Part shown: piece after piece, positions 61,501 through 64,000 of the stretch | How the letters are laid out: the number at the start of each line of letters is the position of its first letter | How positions within the stretch are numbered: position 1 is the stretch's first letter | From: Mesaphorura yosii | Lineage: Eukaryota; Arthropoda; Collembola; Poduromorpha; Tullbergiidae | DNA: 64,000 nt | Assembly: GCA_009869945.1 (NCBI GenBank) | Contig: WIXG01000258.1 | Location: 51,149 to 115,148, forward strand | Direction of reading: 5' to 3' | Notes under the pieces: generated by a model | What the model saw: only the letters and a program-made list of their open reading frames with translations | What the model was told of the DNA's origin: nothing | Databases searched by the model: none | Translations under genes and position numbers: made by a program

Positions 61501-63887
61501 CTGTTACGTGGTCGGAGTCAAAGAAAGTGTTCACTGTTCTGCTCGTCATTTTATGGAATTTCCGCCTTGGCGTGACTCGCTTCAATAATTCATCTACACT
61601 TTCCTGCCTCGTCGTGAAGTCTTCGTATACTCAGCGGTGCGGTGGAACTCTCTGAGTAACACAAAACAACACAGGAACACAGGGGATCATAAATGACATT
61701 TTTAATTGAGTGAGTTAAGGTGGTAATGATAACAGTGCCAATTCTCCGAACTCAAAATTGTAATGACGTATTATGGGCATTCTCGTCGACTCAAAAGAGA
61801 TCTGGCACACCTTCGAGCATCTCAATGCCATCAGTGGAGCATTGTTTATGAATGTTGCCAGCGTGGCTCGTCTCTTCAATAGAGGAAGCCTGCTTGCTTC
61901 TCTACCGAAGAAAAGATATAATTTGCTCCATTCAAGACGAAGTTTACAAAAATATTGAATTACAACTTGGTAATAGGAATTCATTGATTCACTGATTCGG
62001 GTCATTCTTCCATCAAAATGTACGTTCTCCGGAGGGAGTTTGATTGCACATTATATCAAGACAAAACTTCCGAGTCAGCAACCGTAATTTCTGTGATTCA
62101 TAGCAGTATAGCGATTCACTCTTTCTTGTTATCTTCTAGAAGCCTTCATCCTCTTTAGAAAACGCAAAATGCCAAATGTTATGCAATCACTCATAGCAAT
62201 TTACGTTTGAAATTTTTCCTTCTTATTTTGACGACTCGCAGAATTTAAGTATTACAAAGATTTCAGATTCATTTCACGTACGTACGATGTTTCCTGGTTT
62301 CCTGTCGGTACATGAAATGAACCGATTATTGTATACTTTCTTCATTCCATGTTGAATGGCCTGGCATGATGGTGTGGGCATGAGAATCATAGTAATCGGT
62401 CTTACGACGAGATTCACAAAGGAGAAAGTTAGGTCGAATTTACGCTGTGGAAATGAGCGGCGAGAATAAAGAGAACTTAAACGAGCTAGCATGCATACTT
62501 TCTCACACGAAACATGCATAATATTCTCACGTATGCAAAAATTCCCTTAAAACGCGCGAGTACGTGTAATATATCTTGTAATGTTGGAGAGTACAAGCAC
62601 TCAGCTATTCCATAGTCGTTTGTGGTCCCTGTACAACTGGAATTTATATTTCCTACTTTTAATACAAAAGGAAATGACTTTCTTTGTTCTGATCCCTTCC
62701 CACATACGGCCACAGCGGCCGCTATTATTTCAGCCGTTTTGAGAATTCACATTCTTGCATAATAGAATGAGAGTAAGAGGGATGTTCAGACAGTCTAACT
62801 CTTCCTTGCGGAGATTCATATGGTCTAATTCTCAGGACCGGCGAGCATTTATCAAATACAACTCGTAAAGCTGCACTGGAATTGGCAATTGAACAACTAT
62901 CTAACAATCAAAGCCCAAAGGCCTTGTTGTTGAATCAAGGGTGAATTTAGTTTCAATAATATGTGTTGTTTGCCCAATGGTTGATTCAATCCCAACTTCC
63001 TTGAGGTGTTTGAGGAAAAAAGGGTTAAGGTGAAAGCGTTCATAATACGAAAGTTTTGTGTTCCTCCACTTTGGATTTCTCGAACCCAAGCAAACACGTC
63101 GAATAATAAATTACTGATGAAGTTATTGAGTCGGACAATTCAGACGACATGGAATTAATCTTGAGACTTAAAAATTGCTGACGCTTGCTGTAATGTCATG
63201 CTGGCACCGTGTCTACAAAATGTTTTTGCATTATTGCAAGGCGCGCGACCATTTTTCTCCCCGGTAGTCCTGTCTGCCTGCTTATAATCATAAATCATAT
63301 CCTTTCCGGACATTCTCCAAGTGTTCTTGGACCTCTGACTCGCCTTTTGTTCTTGCATTGAACTCTCCTACTCCTGTCGCCCCGTTTAGGAGCTGTAATG
63401 CAGTTCAAGCTCACGCTGTTTACGTTTCCCAGAATCTGAAACAATTTACTCTGCGTCGAGTAAAGCAAGCAACCGTTCGAAGTCTCTTGTTTTTCAACTC
63501 GCGGTGCTTCCTTACTTTCCAGGCGTCCGCTTTTTTTCTGAAAAAGCAAGCGAGTATCAAAAGTCAGCAATGAAAAATGGTTTCTGTTTTGCAACGTAAC
63601 ATGGTGTCGCTCAAACACTCTTCATTTCTGTAGCTTTAAACCTTCCACTTTTAAGTTGCACAGCCTTTAAAGTTTCAGGCAGGCGAACCCGACAGCGCTG
63701 GTCATAGCCAAGCCAGTTACGGATCGTGCATTGCTTTGTGGTTGTCAGATATTATTGACATTTAAGAGTTCCTTTCCAATTTCACGGAATTGAGTTCAAA
63801 AAGAACATTTCAAACTTAAAAGTGAAAAATAGAACGTTGAACTTTCCCCGAGAGAAGCACGAGCTCTTTTACGTACGACAGGCGAAT
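58562..63887. other. Probable intron of the Ig-protein gene; nothing else recognised
   Basis: More than 5 kb upstream of the Ig exon without another Ig exon that I can recognise. It includes an (AGC)5 microsatellite at 59,085-59,100. Short ORFs such as 62,486-62,713 and 63,295-63,618 (minus) have no identifiable domain. It is called an intron only because the exon at 58,561 has a clear acceptor. Confidence 0.5.
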
Positions 63888-64000
63888 GTACGACGATTGC
63901 CCCTCGTGGATTGCCCCTACGACAATTGCCCCCTTACGATAGCCCCTCGTCAATTCCCCCTCGTCAATTGCCCACTGTCAATTGCCCCTATATCAATTGC
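63888..64000. repeat. Degenerate 14-15 bp minisatellite, truncated by the window edge
   Basis: About eight imperfect tandem units around the consensus CGTCAATTGCCCCT, with variants such as ACGACAATTGCCCCC, CGTGGATTGCCCCT and CTGTCAATTGCCCCT. Copies closest to the left boundary diverge most and the array continues past base 64,000, so only its start is visible. It could be a stand-alone minisatellite or the subterminal repeats of a larger mobile element. Confidence 0.85.

Overview
This is a eukaryotic, animal genomic window, most likely from an arthropod; no species can be named from sequence alone. The grounds are spliced genes with GT-AG introns (62-83 nt for the shortest, about 10.9 kb for the longest), AT-rich spacer DNA, decayed transposable elements, and animal-specific proteins: an FHA plus PH protein of the PHLDB/LL5 family, an S1 trypsin-like protease, and an immunoglobulin-domain surface protein. 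No operons, CRISPR arrays, rRNA or tRNA genes were seen.

Layout. 1-14,700 holds no gene I can support. It contains a hexamer microsatellite, a decayed transposon ORF with a ruined SWIM-like zinc motif (about 7,660-8,086, minus), and a few exon-like fragments. From 18,509 to 45,238 on the plus strand lies a PHLDB/LL5 homologue. I could chain 15 coding exons, all in compatible phase, giving about 1,690 residues: an FHA domain, a long Ser/Asn-rich linker, coiled coils, then a C-terminal PH domain. Its first coding exon(s) were not found. A candidate 5' exon ends at 14,998, and a likely poly(A) signal is at 47,274. The intron or upstream region in front of the FHA exons carries an internally deleted retroelement relic in antisense (15,377-16,701).

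From 51,714 down to 48,945 on the minus strand, convergent with PHLDB, is a complete seven-exon trypsin-like serine protease of 353 residues. It has an intact His-Asp-Ser triad, Asp in the S1 pocket, a 30-nt microexon and an N-terminal hydrophobic segment. From 51,715 to 58,291 no gene was recognised, but a 152-bp inverted-repeat element (57,501-57,652) is clear. At 58,292-58,561 (minus) is the last coding exon of an Ig-superfamily surface protein that ends in a GPI-signal-like hydrophobic tail. Its other exons must lie to the right, probably beyond the window. At the right edge (from about 63,888) a 14-15 bp minisatellite built on a CAATTGCCCCT core begins and runs off the end.

The three genes share no evident pathway. 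PHLDB/LL5 proteins are cortical PIP3-binding scaffolds that organise microtubule capture and adhesion sites; the protease is secreted or membrane-tethered; the Ig protein is probably a cell-surface adhesion molecule. I found no convincing undescribed biological system. The items most worth a second look are a stop-free 75-nt candidate intron in the PHLDB coiled coil, the protease microexon, the Cys-lacking Ig domain, and the transposon relics.
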